A stretch of DNA of 64,000 nucleotides from Bacteroidota bacterium (GCA_030684645.1 JAUXUF010000326.1:1-64000), one strand, 5' to 3'. Counted from the stretch's first letter, positions 34,790 through 44,440 are shown. Made by a program: numbers and translations. Notes: generated from the letters alone by a model not told the origin.

Positions 34790-36115
34790 CTACTTTTTAG
34801 CAAATTCTTTCTCCAGTTCTTCCAGCGTTTTCCCTTTGGTTTCAGGAACATATTTCAACACGTACAGCAAATTTGCCAGACATATCAGCGAAAAAATCAG
34901 GAAAGTAATTCCTCCGCTCAACCTTTCGAGCATAATGGGGAATGCAATGGTTACAATGGCGCAGGCAATCCAAAGCGACACAATGGCAATCGACATTCCC
35001 TTGCTGCGCAGCCGGTTCGGGAACAGTTCGGCAGCCACCACCCAAACTGCAGGACCCAAAGAGGCGGCAAAAAAAGCAATGTACCCGAGGATAAATACAA
35101 GCACTAATACTCCTGAGGTTTGATTTGTGAAGAACAAAACGGAGAGTCCGGCAAGCATCAATGTCATTCCCATGGATCCAATAATGATCAACAGTTTGCG
35201 ACCAAAACGATCGATCAGAACCATGGCAACCAAGGTAAAAACCAGATTAGTTCCACCGATCAGAATGGTTTGCAACAGCGCTGAATCGTTCGACTGGCCC
35301 ACATTGGCAAATATTTTGGGCGCGTAATACATGATGGTATTGATTCCGGTAATCTGCTGAAATACGGCCAGAATGATCCCGATAAACAGAAGTGGTTTGA
35401 TTTTCGGAGTCAGCAAATCGCTGAACTTTGATTCTTCATGAACCGTCAATGTTTCCCCGATTTCTTTTAATTCGGCAAGTGCAGATTCTTTTCCTGAAGT
35501 TTTCAGCAATACCTTGAGCGCTTCATCATTCCGGTTTCGGGCAGCCAGCCAGCGCGGACTTTCAGGAACCAGAAACAAACTGAAGAACAACAATATCGCG
35601 GGGGCTGCCATTACCAGCAACATCCAGCGCCAATTGTTTTCGCCTGTTCCAACCAGTAAATAATTGCTGAAAAAAGCTACCAGAATACCAATTACAATGG
35701 CCAGTTGGTTCAAAGAAACCAATGTTCCTCGGTATTTGGCCGGTGCAAGTTCCGCAATGTACATGGGCGAAAGAATGGATGCCACCCCAACTGCCAGTCC
35801 ACCCAGGATGCGCGCAACAAGGAAGAATATCAGCGAATGAGCCGTAGCGCTTCCTACCGCTGAAATAAAAAACAACAGAGCAGCCAGCATCAGCACTTTT
35901 TTACGCCCGTAGTGGTCACCTGCTTTTCCGGCCAGCATAACACCGGCTATACAGCCGAAGAGCAAACTGCTGACGGTCCAGCCCAATCCAGCTTCGGATA
36001 AACCAAAATACGGCTGAATAAAATTGATGGTACCGGAAATAACCGCAGTGTCGAAACCGAACAAAAGCCCACCCAGCGCAGCGACAACAGATATGAGAAT
36101 GACGTATGATTTCAT
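34790..36115 (-). CDS. Sugar-porter MFS transporter
   Basis: The 441-residue inner-membrane protein has 12 predicted membrane helices and sugar-porter signatures: GFDTAVISG in helix 1, DHYGRKKV after helix 2, VPESPRWLAARNR before the central loop, QQITGINTIMYYAP in helix 7, DRFGRKLL and PETKGKTLEELE at the end. It resembles XylE/GLUT-type proton-coupled importers of hexoses or pentoses. Its place between the glycosidase/isomerase pair and the ROK kinase suggests it brings in the monosaccharide made in the periplasm. Confidence 0.93.
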   Translation of the reverse strand: MKSYVILISVVAALGGLLFGFDTAVISGTINFIQPYFGLSEAGLGWTVSSLLFGCIAGVMLAGKAGDHYGRKKVLMLAALLFFISAVGSATAHSLIFFLVARILGGLAVGVASILSPMYIAELAPAKYRGTLVSLNQLAIVIGILVAFFSNYLLVGTGENNWRWMLLVMAAPAILLFFSLFLVPESPRWLAARNRNDEALKVLLKTSGKESALAELKEIGETLTVHEESKFSDLLTPKIKPLLFIGIILAVFQQITGINTIMYYAPKIFANVGQSNDSALLQTILIGGTNLVFTLVAMVLIDRFGRKLLIIIGSMGMTLMLAGLSVLFFTNQTSGVLVLVFILGYIAFFAASLGPAVWVVAAELFPNRLRSKGMSIAIVSLWIACAIVTIAFPIMLERLSGGITFLIFSLICLANLLYVLKYVPETKGKTLEELEKEFAKK

Positions 36116-36132
36116 TTTTTAATCGGTTTTTT

Positions 36133-36201
36133 AAACACAAAGCCACCAAGTCACAAAGTATAACGATGGATTTGTTCGTGTCTTTGCGCCTTCGTGTTTA
36201 A
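36133..36201. repeat. CACAAAG-type imperfect palindrome
   Basis: Left arm AAACACAAAGCCACCAAG (from 36133) and the reverse complement of the right arm AAACACGAAGGCGCAAAG (ending 36201) agree at most positions over about 26 bases. The right arm overlaps the stop codon of the upstream cupin isomerase gene (36198-36200). Such CACAAAG repeats recur between genes in many Bacteroidota. Confidence 0.55.
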
Positions 36202-36761
36202 ATTAATTTCGGATTCCCGTCAACTTCCATCAATCTGGCAGAGAAACCATTCAAAGCAATTTCTTCGTAATCGTGTCCGGCATCTGATGGCCAACAGGCG
36301 CCAACAATCAGGTTTTCATCGCCGGTATTGGCCAAACGATGGGCAATTTCACTACCGATGCAGTGCAGGCTTCCGGGGTAAACTTCTTCGGCCCAGGTTT
36401 TCCGGTTTCGGTCCATCAGAATCAACATCCCTTTTCCCTGAACGCCCCAGTAAAATTCGGCCCGGTCTGATCGTGCATGAAAATGGCCTTTGGTCATAAA
36501 AAATTCGTTGCCAACTTTTCCGGGCATAATGGTTGATGTTCCAAAGAACAATCCGCCAGGAGTACCCTCAGCCACAGGCAACCAGGACTGAACTGTATAA
36601 ACCAGAGTTTCCGGCAGAATCAATTTTACCGCTTCCTGATCAAGAAAAATACCGGCAATATCTTTGATCGACCGCTGCTGATCAATGACAGGTTCGCCTT
36701 TCATTCTAAAGTCATTCAAACTTACTTCTACAGGCGATTTCAGTATTTCCAGATGCTTCAT
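36198..36761 (-). CDS. Cupin-type glucose-6-phosphate isomerase, short form
   Basis: The 187-residue protein matches the classic archaeal-type phosphoglucose isomerase. It has KGHFHARSDRAEFYWGVQGKG, where the two His and the Glu bind metal, and HCIGSEIAHRLANTG, which carries the remaining His. It interconverts glucose 6-phosphate and fructose 6-phosphate. Its start overlaps the end of the GH2 gene by 4 bases, showing tight coupling. Its stop lies inside a palindromic repeat. A decayed second copy of this gene is seen at 39074. Confidence 0.88.
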   Translation of the reverse strand: MKHLEILKSPVEVSLNDFRMKGEPVIDQQRSIKDIAGIFLDQEAVKLILPETLVYTVQSWLPVAEGTPGGLFFGTSTIMPGKVGNEFFMTKGHFHARSDRAEFYWGVQGKGMLILMDRNRKTWAEEVYPGSLHCIGSEIAHRLANTGDENLIVGACWPSDAGHDYEEIALNGFSARLMEVDGNPKLI

Positions 36762-38989
36762 TTTGTAATTGGGTTTAAATTGAAATACAAATAGTTTTCA
36801 GCCTGGCCAATTTTCAGAAACCGGCGGCTGATCACGGCAGTCCCGTTTTCAGGGGTAAATTCAGCAACCATAACATAACCTCCGATTTGAGCCGGCAAAG
36901 TTAAAGATACAGGAATATCAGTGCGCACAAAGGATTTCAGTTTTACCTGAAACATTTGTTCTGCAACATATTTCCCAGTCTGATCAATTAACCTAAGTTT
37001 AACGGTTCCTGAAACGGGAGATGCCAGGTTGTTGATTCCGGCCAGATTAAAGAGCAAGTTTGAGCCAGGCTGGTGAGGTTCAATAAATTTGGTGTACCGT
37101 TCGTCTGTTAAATTGATAAAAGTGGCAACCGGCGCAAATGCATGGCGGAACCAGTCGAGTGTTGGCGAAGGGCTCAGGTCTTTGATGTTGCCGGTAAACC
37201 AGTCGCCGGTATAGCCGTAATTATTGGCCAGATAACAGAATGCCAGAACACCTGCGGTATTTGGATTGCTACGAAGCCATTCTGTTTCCAACTGCATCCA
37301 GTATGCCTGAAAATCGCGGTTTTGTTGAGGTTTTGAGTTTGCGCCCAAATAATACCTGTAAAAATCGACGGTCAGTTTGCTGGGAGTACCATTCCGCCAC
37401 AGCCAAACCCAACCGTATTCGTTGATGAGCTGTGCTGCACCTGATTCGTCAAGTTTTTGTATTATTTCAGGTTTAAAATCCAGATTTCCCAACGGATAAG
37501 GATTTTTATCAAAAGCGGGAATTGATGTCCAGGGCATTGGTCCCTGATACGGATGTGGCTCATCCATTTCATCCAGAACCATCTGATCGCCTGTCATGTA
37601 ACCGGCATCCCAAATTCGGGTCGGATCCAATTTTTTAAGTTCAGGAATGAGCGTTCCGCCAATGTAACTGTCCCAGTTTTCGTTGATGGCATCCCAAATG
37701 GCAATGCTCGGATGGGTTCCATCTGTCCAGACCCAGTCGGTATATTCTTTGTGAATTTGCTCATCCCAGCCATGATTTTGCCAATACAGCCATTCATTCT
37801 GAAACATCAGTCCGTATTCATCAGCCAGGTCGTACCAAAAATCGGGGGCAATGCCCACGCAAATGCGCATCATGTTCCAGTTGAGCTTTTTAGGATAATC
37901 TACCAGCAGCTTTTTAACCCATTCCTTGTTCCAAACCAGATTACCACAATCCGGATCTTCGAAGAATCGCTGAAGGGTAACATTCGTTCCACGAAGGATG
38001 ATTTTTTCGCCATTCAGATAAAAGAATTTGCCTTTGCGGGTAAAGTCACGCATTCCGAATTGCTTGCTTATCTCGTCTGAAACGCCTTTGTCAGTTGTTA
38101 AAGTAGCCTTTGCCACATAGAGGAAAGGTTTATCGGGCGACCAATTGGAAAACTCCTGAATCGGAATTTCCAGATTTGCCTCCGAAATGTTATCGCGTTT
38201 GGCAAGGAACCGGCCGCTCTTGCTGGCAACCACTTTCCCAGTCAGTTTTTCAGCAATCGAAATAATCAGCGTCACCGAATCACTCATGGCATCTCCATAA
38301 AAAATCTGTGCAGGTTTGAAATTCCGGAGTTGAGCTTTTACCGTAACTTTTTTACCGGCCACCGATGGTAAAATAAGCAAACGATTGACGCGAACGCTGC
38401 CGGTAAACGAAAGGATAACATCGTCCCAAATTCCGGGAAGATAATGTTCCTTTTCTTTATCCGTGCCACCTGCAGCTTCGGAAGGAAGCCAAACACGGTC
38501 GCCAACTTTGATCAGGATTTCGTTTTCAGTACCATATTTAATGGCCCTGGAAACCGGAAATTCAACCGGGGTATAACAGGCCACCGAGGTTCCCATATCC
38601 ATGCCATTCACATAAACCTGAGTCACGTACTGGCTTTTTTTAATGGCAATCATCCCCTCCTTCCCTTCCAGCTCTTTGGGGATAAAAACTGATTTCCGGT
38701 ACCAGCTATATCGCGGCGTATAATCGATATTGTAAAGATTGTGCTGGTCTTTGGCTACCACTTTATCTGCACGTTTAAAGAACTTGTCGTAATCTTCGAT
38801 TTTGGGTTCTGCCAGATGAACAAGACCGGGAACCGGAATAGTCCGTGTGAATTTTGCCGGTGGAAAGGCTTTTGTCGTTTGATCAAATTGCCAGGTACCA
38901 TCCAGGTTGATGGTTGTCCGTTCGCCTTCATTGGCAGCATTTGCCAGAAACGAGAAACACAGGAACAGGAAAATGAATAGGTGTTTCAT
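36758..38989 (-). CDS. GH2-family glycoside hydrolase
   Basis: The 743-residue secreted enzyme (signal peptide ending near LANA) has the GH2 order: sugar-binding sandwich (about 25-195, INLDGTWQF, SWYRKSVFIPKELEGK), immunoglobulin-like domain (about 200-315) and TIM barrel from FFYLNGEKIILRGTN. The likely acid/base is Glu437 in AINENWD and the nucleophile the Glu in LINEYGW. GH2 includes beta-galactosidases, mannosidases and glucuronidases; specificity cannot be fixed here. It heads the minus-strand operon. Confidence 0.88.
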   Translation of the reverse strand: MKHLFIFLFLCFSFLANAANEGERTTINLDGTWQFDQTTKAFPPAKFTRTIPVPGLVHLAEPKIEDYDKFFKRADKVVAKDQHNLYNIDYTPRYSWYRKSVFIPKELEGKEGMIAIKKSQYVTQVYVNGMDMGTSVACYTPVEFPVSRAIKYGTENEILIKVGDRVWLPSEAAGGTDKEKEHYLPGIWDDVILSFTGSVRVNRLLILPSVAGKKVTVKAQLRNFKPAQIFYGDAMSDSVTLIISIAEKLTGKVVASKSGRFLAKRDNISEANLEIPIQEFSNWSPDKPFLYVAKATLTTDKGVSDEISKQFGMRDFTRKGKFFYLNGEKIILRGTNVTLQRFFEDPDCGNLVWNKEWVKKLLVDYPKKLNWNMMRICVGIAPDFWYDLADEYGLMFQNEWLYWQNHGWDEQIHKEYTDWVWTDGTHPSIAIWDAINENWDSYIGGTLIPELKKLDPTRIWDAGYMTGDQMVLDEMDEPHPYQGPMPWTSIPAFDKNPYPLGNLDFKPEIIQKLDESGAAQLINEYGWVWLWRNGTPSKLTVDFYRYYLGANSKPQQNRDFQAYWMQLETEWLRSNPNTAGVLAFCYLANNYGYTGDWFTGNIKDLSPSPTLDWFRHAFAPVATFINLTDERYTKFIEPHQPGSNLLFNLAGINNLASPVSGTVKLRLIDQTGKYVAEQMFQVKLKSFVRTDIPVSLTLPAQIGGYVMVAEFTPENGTAVISRRFLKIGQAENYLYFNLNPITK

Positions 38990-39013
38990 GGTTGTTATTG
39001 ATTATTAGTAAAT

Positions 39014-39051
39014 GGTCATTAGTCAATTATAAAAAGTCATCGGTCATTAGT
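39014..39051. repeat. GGTCATTAGT direct repeat
   Basis: GGTCATTAGT occurs at 39014-39023 and 39042-39051, in the AT-rich leader upstream of the GH2 gene, with a related GTCATCGG between them. Simple repeat of a type common in Bacteroidota intergenic DNA; no function assigned. Confidence 0.45.
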
Positions 39052-39245
39052 GAAAATTAATAAAAGAATAATACAGGCTTCCGGGGTAAACTTCTTCGGC
39101 CCAGGTATCCGGTCCATCAATTGGCTTGTCTTTCAGGTTAAAGTCTTTCAAGCCTAATTCAACAGGTGATTTTAATCTTTCCTGTAGCTGTTGTTGCCAG
39201 ATTGTTGATTCCGGCCAGATTGAATAACAAAGTCGATCCTGTCAT
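39028..39245 (-). pseudogene. Fused remnant of a second GH2-cupin isomerase pair
   Basis: Read on the minus strand from 39245, the first 28 codons give STLLFNLAGINNLA, matching SNLLFNLAGINNLA near the C-terminus of the intact GH2 protein. In a second frame follow LKSPVELGLKDFNLKDKP, matching the start of the cupin isomerase (LKSPVEVSLNDFRMKGEP), and then directly TWAEEVYPGSL from its C-terminal half. A 33-base stretch at 39074-39106 is identical to 36366-36398. Gene order equals the intact pair (GH2 then cupin). Most of both genes is deleted. It lies between the GH2 leader and the esterase gene. Confidence 0.8.
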
Positions 39246-39256
39246 AATTTATTTAT

Positions 39257-41209
39257 TTATTTATTTCCTGAAGTTATCCCTTCCCAATTATCGGTTCGGA
39301 AAGGAGATGCAGGCAAATCTGCTTCATTAAACAAATTGCAAACAGGATTTGATACCCATGCATACCTTACTGCAACAGGTTTTTTAATTTTTAAATTCCA
39401 AACTACAACTTCATCTCCTTCTATTTCTGCTTCCGCCCATACAAACTTTTTATCTTCTCCGGCAAGGGCAAATCCTTGGAGGTGATTGCTCTCTTTTATT
39501 TTCAAGCCTCCATCGGTATTGACAAACTGAAGACGAACTTTATTTCCCTGTATATTCATCGATTTATACATCGGTCCGGAATATGGTATTTTCTTCCCAT
39601 AAACTTTTGCCAATGCATTCATGGCTAACCTTCTGCCAACTTCCTGCTTGTTTTTTGGATGGATATTCTTTGCATCCCCGATATCAATTGCTACGGCCAT
39701 GCCGGTATTGGGCAACGCTAATGCCATTGTTTGTGCTTCGCGGAGCTGTGGCCATGCATCTTCTGCCAGCTGAGGGTTCAACTCCATAAAATTGGGAAGC
39801 TGTACAAACAAAAAAGGGAAGTCTCCCTCGCCCCAAACGGTGCGCCAATCCTCAATCATTGCTTTGAATAGTGTTCTGTATTGATATGCCCCTCCAATAT
39901 TGGCTTCACCCTGATACCATATCGCCCCCTTTATTCCAAAAGGCAACAAAGGTTTGATCATACCATTATATACTTCGGAATCATTGTTCGGTTTTTTTGG
40001 TGATTTTTTCAAATCAATCTTAATCGGATCAATTATATATTTCCAATTTCCAACTAATGAAGTGATCCCAACTTTGGATGCTAATTTCATTTTATCTGCC
40101 GGCCCATATAAACCTCCAAAATTCCCAAAATCAAGCACTTGTACGGTAATTCTGTTCTTTCCAATCTCAACAAAGGAGCTGGGTATTTGGTAAACCCGGG
40201 ACTCCGAAACATCTGTTCCTCTTCCTATTTTTTTACCATTAAACCAAGTAATATCATAATCATTGATTTTCCCCAATGAAAGGATCAAGTCTTCACCTTT
40301 CCAGGATTCAGGAATATCCACATCCTTGCTAAACCAGACTATTCCATCAATATCTAGTCCAGCATTTTCCCAAACTGTCGGAAGCTTCATCGTTTGCCAG
40401 TCATCTGTTTTGTATTCAGGATTTTGGAACCCATGATCGAAAGTCCCCTTATCTTTTAATATCTGTTCAATCTTATCAGGCCACACAGCCAATTTCTTTT
40501 CATTGGCAAGAGCTATATCTGAGAATTCCGGTATTTTTTTTAATGTTTGTCCACTGATCCAGGCTTCTATTGGTGTTCCTCCCCATGCTGATTCAATTAA
40601 TCCGACAGGGACATTCAACTCACGATACAGACGACGTCCAAAAAAATAGGCTACAGATGAAAATTCAGGAATGGTTTTCGGGGAACATTCTTTCCATCCA
40701 TCACTTTCAAAATTCTCATGAGGAGTAGCTGACATAACTCTGTCAACCATCAGTAATCTGATATTTGGGTAATTAGCATTGGCTATTTCCTCTTGGTAAT
40801 TGTCAATGTTTCCCCATCCGGCAAGGGGCATCTCCATATTCGATTGTCCGGAGCATATCCATACTTCACCAACCAACACATTCCTGATCGTGATCGTTTC
40901 TTCACCACTAATTATCAATTCATAAGGGCCCCCCGCTGTAACGGGAGATAAATCCACTCTCCAGTTTCCAGCGTCATTAACGATCACTTTCTGTTGCTGT
41001 TCATTTAGAGTGACAGCGATTTCACCACCAGGTTCTGCCGTTCCCCAAACCGGTATTTTTTGTTTCTGCTGCAGCACCATATTATCCGTAAAAAGCGGAT
41101 TTAATAAAATACTTCGAGCCGGGTGATGCGAATTCTGACAACCCAAAATTGTAAGTAAATACAATAAAGAAACCAACATAAATGATTTCATTGTTTTTTT
41201 ATTATTCAT
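39257..41209 (-). CDS. Sialate-O-acetylesterase-like SGNH lipoprotein
   Basis: The 650-residue protein is a lipoprotein (LTILGC, Cys24) of the SASA family of carbohydrate esterases. Block I is CSGQSNMEMPLAGW with the Ser nucleophile; GLIESAWGGTPIEAW and KGAIWYQGEANIG follow, and DAKNIHPKNKQEVGRRLA supplies the Asp/His. A jelly-roll domain is inserted in the middle (WFSKDVDIPESWKGEDL). It removes acetyl groups from glycans such as sialic acid or pectin. A strong AGGAGG 6 bases before the ATG at 41209 fixes the start. It follows the GH127-like gene after 116 bases. Confidence 0.88.
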   Translation of the reverse strand: MNNKKTMKSFMLVSLLYLLTILGCQNSHHPARSILLNPLFTDNMVLQQKQKIPVWGTAEPGGEIAVTLNEQQQKVIVNDAGNWRVDLSPVTAGGPYELIISGEETITIRNVLVGEVWICSGQSNMEMPLAGWGNIDNYQEEIANANYPNIRLLMVDRVMSATPHENFESDGWKECSPKTIPEFSSVAYFFGRRLYRELNVPVGLIESAWGGTPIEAWISGQTLKKIPEFSDIALANEKKLAVWPDKIEQILKDKGTFDHGFQNPEYKTDDWQTMKLPTVWENAGLDIDGIVWFSKDVDIPESWKGEDLILSLGKINDYDITWFNGKKIGRGTDVSESRVYQIPSSFVEIGKNRITVQVLDFGNFGGLYGPADKMKLASKVGITSLVGNWKYIIDPIKIDLKKSPKKPNNDSEVYNGMIKPLLPFGIKGAIWYQGEANIGGAYQYRTLFKAMIEDWRTVWGEGDFPFLFVQLPNFMELNPQLAEDAWPQLREAQTMALALPNTGMAVAIDIGDAKNIHPKNKQEVGRRLAMNALAKVYGKKIPYSGPMYKSMNIQGNKVRLQFVNTDGGLKIKESNHLQGFALAGEDKKFVWAEAEIEGDEVVVWNLKIKKPVAVRYAWVSNPVCNLFNEADLPASPFRTDNWEGITSGNK

Positions 41210-41325
41210 AACATTCCTCCTGATTTTTAATCCACAGCTGCAAATAAAACTGATCCAGGAATGGGCTTAAAGCTCTGCCGGATGAGCATTCAAATGCAAC
41301 ACAATCCCATCAATAGATTTAATTA

Positions 41326-43377
41326 TTACTTTCGGTACGAAGCGGCTGTTACGGGAAACATGGTAACCCTGAATTTCGTCGTTCCATAAGGCACCAGCTG
41401 AATTTTAACAGGAGTCCCTTTTTCTATGGGTTTTTCGGGCAGTACTTTATTTTCAGTAGGTTTCCAGTCAAACTCCTGTGCATCAACAGTAAGCTTAATT
41501 GGAGCATCGAGCGACCAGTTCCAATGCTCAGGCATCACTTTCCGCTCAACGGTAATTTTTTGCGCCGCGTTTTCAGGCCTGACATCCAATGCATAATTGA
41601 ATTTTGCTCCCGGAGCCTCCTGATTAGGGTCAATATCAGGAATAGGCAGCGAAAATAGCAAAGGACCATAGTAAACTAACGCGTAAGGGTTATTGATGGT
41701 TGTGTCCTTAGCCATTTTATGGTAGTGGTCGAAATAGGAAATCTGCGGATAGGGAGTCTCATTTCCCTGGACTACCTTTACGGTCATTGGTAGTGCCAAT
41801 ACAATTTTATCTTTCATTTTCCATTTGCGTAATATTTTCACAAAGCCGCTACCCTGTTTTTCTATTTTCAGGGTTTCTCCATTCACTTTAATTGCCGGAT
41901 TTGCACACCATTCAGGGACGCGCAAGTAAATTGGAAATTCGGCTGTTCGTGAGGGGTTAACTGTCATTTGTATCGTTTCCCCAAATGGATAATTGGTCTT
42001 GCAGATAATTTCGGTGGTCACACCATCAGCAACAACGGCTTTTACCTTGCAGGGACCGTAAAGTGTAGCGGCCAATCCATGATCCTGAGTAGCCATCCAC
42101 ATATTCATGATATAGTTGGGAAGTATGCGGCAATTATTGGCTACACAGCACAGCACCCCGTGTCCAATTTTTGTAAATTTAAAACAATCCTTTCCCGGAT
42201 TATAAGGTTCATCGTTTGGTATTTGGTTGCTATACCTGTTCATGCTTTGGTAATAGCACATGGTGGAAAAGTCGCGCGAAACGGGTGCCGGTGCAGCATT
42301 AAAGAATACTTTTTCTATTTTGTCCGAGTACTTTTCTTCTCCTGTTATTTGCAGAAGACGATTAAAAGTATTGATGGATGCGGATACATCGCAGGTTTCA
42401 ATATTGCGCGTAGCGCCAATGCCGGCATGGAACTCTTCGCCTGAGGTAACTCCAACCGGGAGCAAATTGGAACTTTCTGCCCAATTCAGAGCATTCAATG
42501 TGGCATTGAGGTCCTGTTTATTCCCGGAAAACAGATAGAACAGGGCAGGAACGCGAATATTCTCATAAAAAATAACACTATGACCATGCTGCAGTTTTCC
42601 AGCATTCCAGTTGGTTATGAGCGTTTGATATTTCTTTTTATTGCCAAAACTGTTGATATGGTTTCGAATGGCCGTATCTCCCGTCAGGAGGTAAGTGTCC
42701 ATCATCGGATCGATATTCACTGAACCCGTAACTGCCCAAAAGCGCTCCATTAATTTGGGCAGGGAATAATTCCGGTAAACTTTTGTCAGGGCTTGAAGCA
42801 CCTTTTCTTTTCCGGATGCCTGATAGTATGCAACCAATGCACGTCCCATGTGAGAATGGGCCCAGCTGTTAAATTCGACCCATCCCTGAGTGCTGTCGAT
42901 CAGGGCCTCTTTGGGAAGCCAGTAAATAAAAGTTTCGCCACCTCGCAAAACGCCATTCACAACGGTATCAAGTCTGGTCGATGCTTTTTTGATTAATACG
43001 GAATCGTGGAGGATATAACCCAGTCTGATGGCTCCATCTAACCAGTAGCTGCATTGTTCAAGTGGCCAGCCGCCACCATCGGCTGTTGCTCCCCTGGCTT
43101 CGAAGCCATATCCTTTCCAGGCTTTTCCGAAGGTGGGGGAATATTCGCCCAAATGACCGGTAATTCCTTTGGCTGCATCTTCAGCCCAGTCACGAATCCA
43201 ACCTTCAGGAGTCACGGCACCGGGAGTTAGTGGAACAAAGACAGGTGCTACATTAAGTAAAGCGGTATTTTGTACAAGTGTACCTGTAATGCCTGGCTTG
43301 GTTTTTTCTGAGCATGAATAGTTCAGTATTGTAACTACACCAATAAAAATTAAAAGATTTACAGTTTTTTTTCTCAT
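41326..43377 (-). CDS. GH127/DUF1680-family glycoside hydrolase
   Basis: The 683-residue protein has a lipoprotein-like leader (NYSC, Cys22) and an alpha/alpha barrel of the DUF1680 family. The zinc-Cys active site of GH127 beta-L-arabinofuranosidases is recognisable: Glu and Cys in IETCDVSAS (about 326) and the Cys pair in GHGVLCCVANN (about 409), one of which acts as nucleophile in characterised enzymes. Its best-known role is release of beta-L-arabinofuranose; GH146 and related branches share the same motif. It lies 31 bases after the GntR gene on the same strand. Confidence 0.86.
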   Translation of the reverse strand: MRKKTVNLLIFIGVVTILNYSCSEKTKPGITGTLVQNTALLNVAPVFVPLTPGAVTPEGWIRDWAEDAAKGITGHLGEYSPTFGKAWKGYGFEARGATADGGGWPLEQCSYWLDGAIRLGYILHDSVLIKKASTRLDTVVNGVLRGGETFIYWLPKEALIDSTQGWVEFNSWAHSHMGRALVAYYQASGKEKVLQALTKVYRNYSLPKLMERFWAVTGSVNIDPMMDTYLLTGDTAIRNHINSFGNKKKYQTLITNWNAGKLQHGHSVIFYENIRVPALFYLFSGNKQDLNATLNALNWAESSNLLPVGVTSGEEFHAGIGATRNIETCDVSASINTFNRLLQITGEEKYSDKIEKVFFNAAPAPVSRDFSTMCYYQSMNRYSNQIPNDEPYNPGKDCFKFTKIGHGVLCCVANNCRILPNYIMNMWMATQDHGLAATLYGPCKVKAVVADGVTTEIICKTNYPFGETIQMTVNPSRTAEFPIYLRVPEWCANPAIKVNGETLKIEKQGSGFVKILRKWKMKDKIVLALPMTVKVVQGNETPYPQISYFDHYHKMAKDTTINNPYALVYYGPLLFSLPIPDIDPNQEAPGAKFNYALDVRPENAAQKITVERKVMPEHWNWSLDAPIKLTVDAQEFDWKPTENKVLPEKPIEKGTPVKIQLVPYGTTKFRVTMFPVTAASYRK

Positions 43378-43408
43378 AATTTTAGCTTTAGGGAATAGAT
43401 TATAGCAT

Positions 43409-44440
43409 TTAAAAAGATTTACGAAGTGTCAATAAGAAGGGATTGTCAATTTTTTCTCGTTTGCCCCCAAGTATCATTTCAGCCATACTTTTCCCCATTT
43501 GGGCAAAATCGGTTGAAATGGTTGTAATTCCTGAGGCAACAATGCCTTTAAGAGATGTTTCGTTGTAGGAAACGATTCCCATTGTTGAACCCAAAACGAT
43601 TTGTTTTTCAATGGAATAGCGAACCAGAAATTCCAGATCACGATCGTCAACCACCATAAATGCATCACCTGTTCTGATTTCGAACGATTTAATTTCGTTA
43701 ACCACCTCGGCAGAAATGGGATGCTGTTTACAGAAATCGCGGAACCCGGTTACAATGTCTCGGAAATGCGACTTCTGATGCCTGATCACCAAAACCATCC
43801 GTTGATATTTGCTCACTAACGTGGCGTTCTGTTTCAGCACACGATAAATGTCGCGCTCAAAGTCCTGGCAGACATACGGAAAAAAATTCTGGTACTGTTT
43901 TCGTCCCTGATCAAGAATAAACACTTTGCTGGCTGGAAGTTTTCTAATGGTTGAAAAGGCATCAGGGTGGTCGATAGGCATAATCACATATTCAGAATAA
44001 TCGCCAATGGCTCCTTCAATGATGGTTTGAAACATCTTCAGGTTGTTGTGATGAAAAAAGATTTGCTCGCTGCCATCCTTTTTCAACGCCTCTTTAAATG
44101 CATCGTACAACTCTTCTTTGTAAGCTGTCAACCGATCGAAGACCAGCAAAACCTTGTGTTTGAAACCGGTATTCTCATTCTGAATAAAATACCCTTTCCC
44201 CACTTGTGAGGTAATGATTCCCTTTGCTTTTAGTTCGTTGTAAGCCATCAAAACAGTGTCCTGCGAAAGAGAATATTGTTTGCAAAGTTGATTCAGCGAC
44301 GGAATTTTATCGCCTTTCTTTAGCTCACCAGCTTTTATTTTTTGCTGAATGGCTTCAATAATCTGCCGGTACTTCGGAACGGGAAGATTGTCTTCAAACT
44401 GGATATCAACACAATCAATTCGTTTATACCCGTTTTTCAT
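43409..44440 (-). CDS. GntR-type regulator with sugar-binding domain
   Basis: The 343-residue protein has an N-terminal GntR winged helix (about 15-85, KIPSLNQLCKQYSLSQDTVL) and a C-terminal periplasmic-binding-protein-like sensor domain of the LacI type. Regulators of this build in Bacteroidota control arabinose, fucose or rhamnose genes and respond to the free sugar. It lies between the GH42-like and GH127-like genes on the same strand and probably regulates this hydrolase set. Confidence 0.9.
   Translation of the reverse strand: MKNGYKRIDCVDIQFEDNLPVPKYRQIIEAIQQKIKAGELKKGDKIPSLNQLCKQYSLSQDTVLMAYNELKAKGIITSQVGKGYFIQNENTGFKHKVLLVFDRLTAYKEELYDAFKEALKKDGSEQIFFHHNNLKMFQTIIEGAIGDYSEYVIMPIDHPDAFSTIRKLPASKVFILDQGRKQYQNFFPYVCQDFERDIYRVLKQNATLVSKYQRMVLVIRHQKSHFRDIVTGFRDFCKQHPISAEVVNEIKSFEIRTGDAFMVVDDRDLEFLVRYSIEKQIVLGSTMGIVSYNETSLKGIVASGITTISTDFAQMGKSMAEMILGGKREKIDNPFLLTLRKSF

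Noticed and set aside
41266-41325. Short minus-strand peptide IKSIDGIVLHLNAHPAEL after the GH127-like stop.
   Set aside because: It could be the tail of a lost gene, but there is no family match I can name and it is too short to support.
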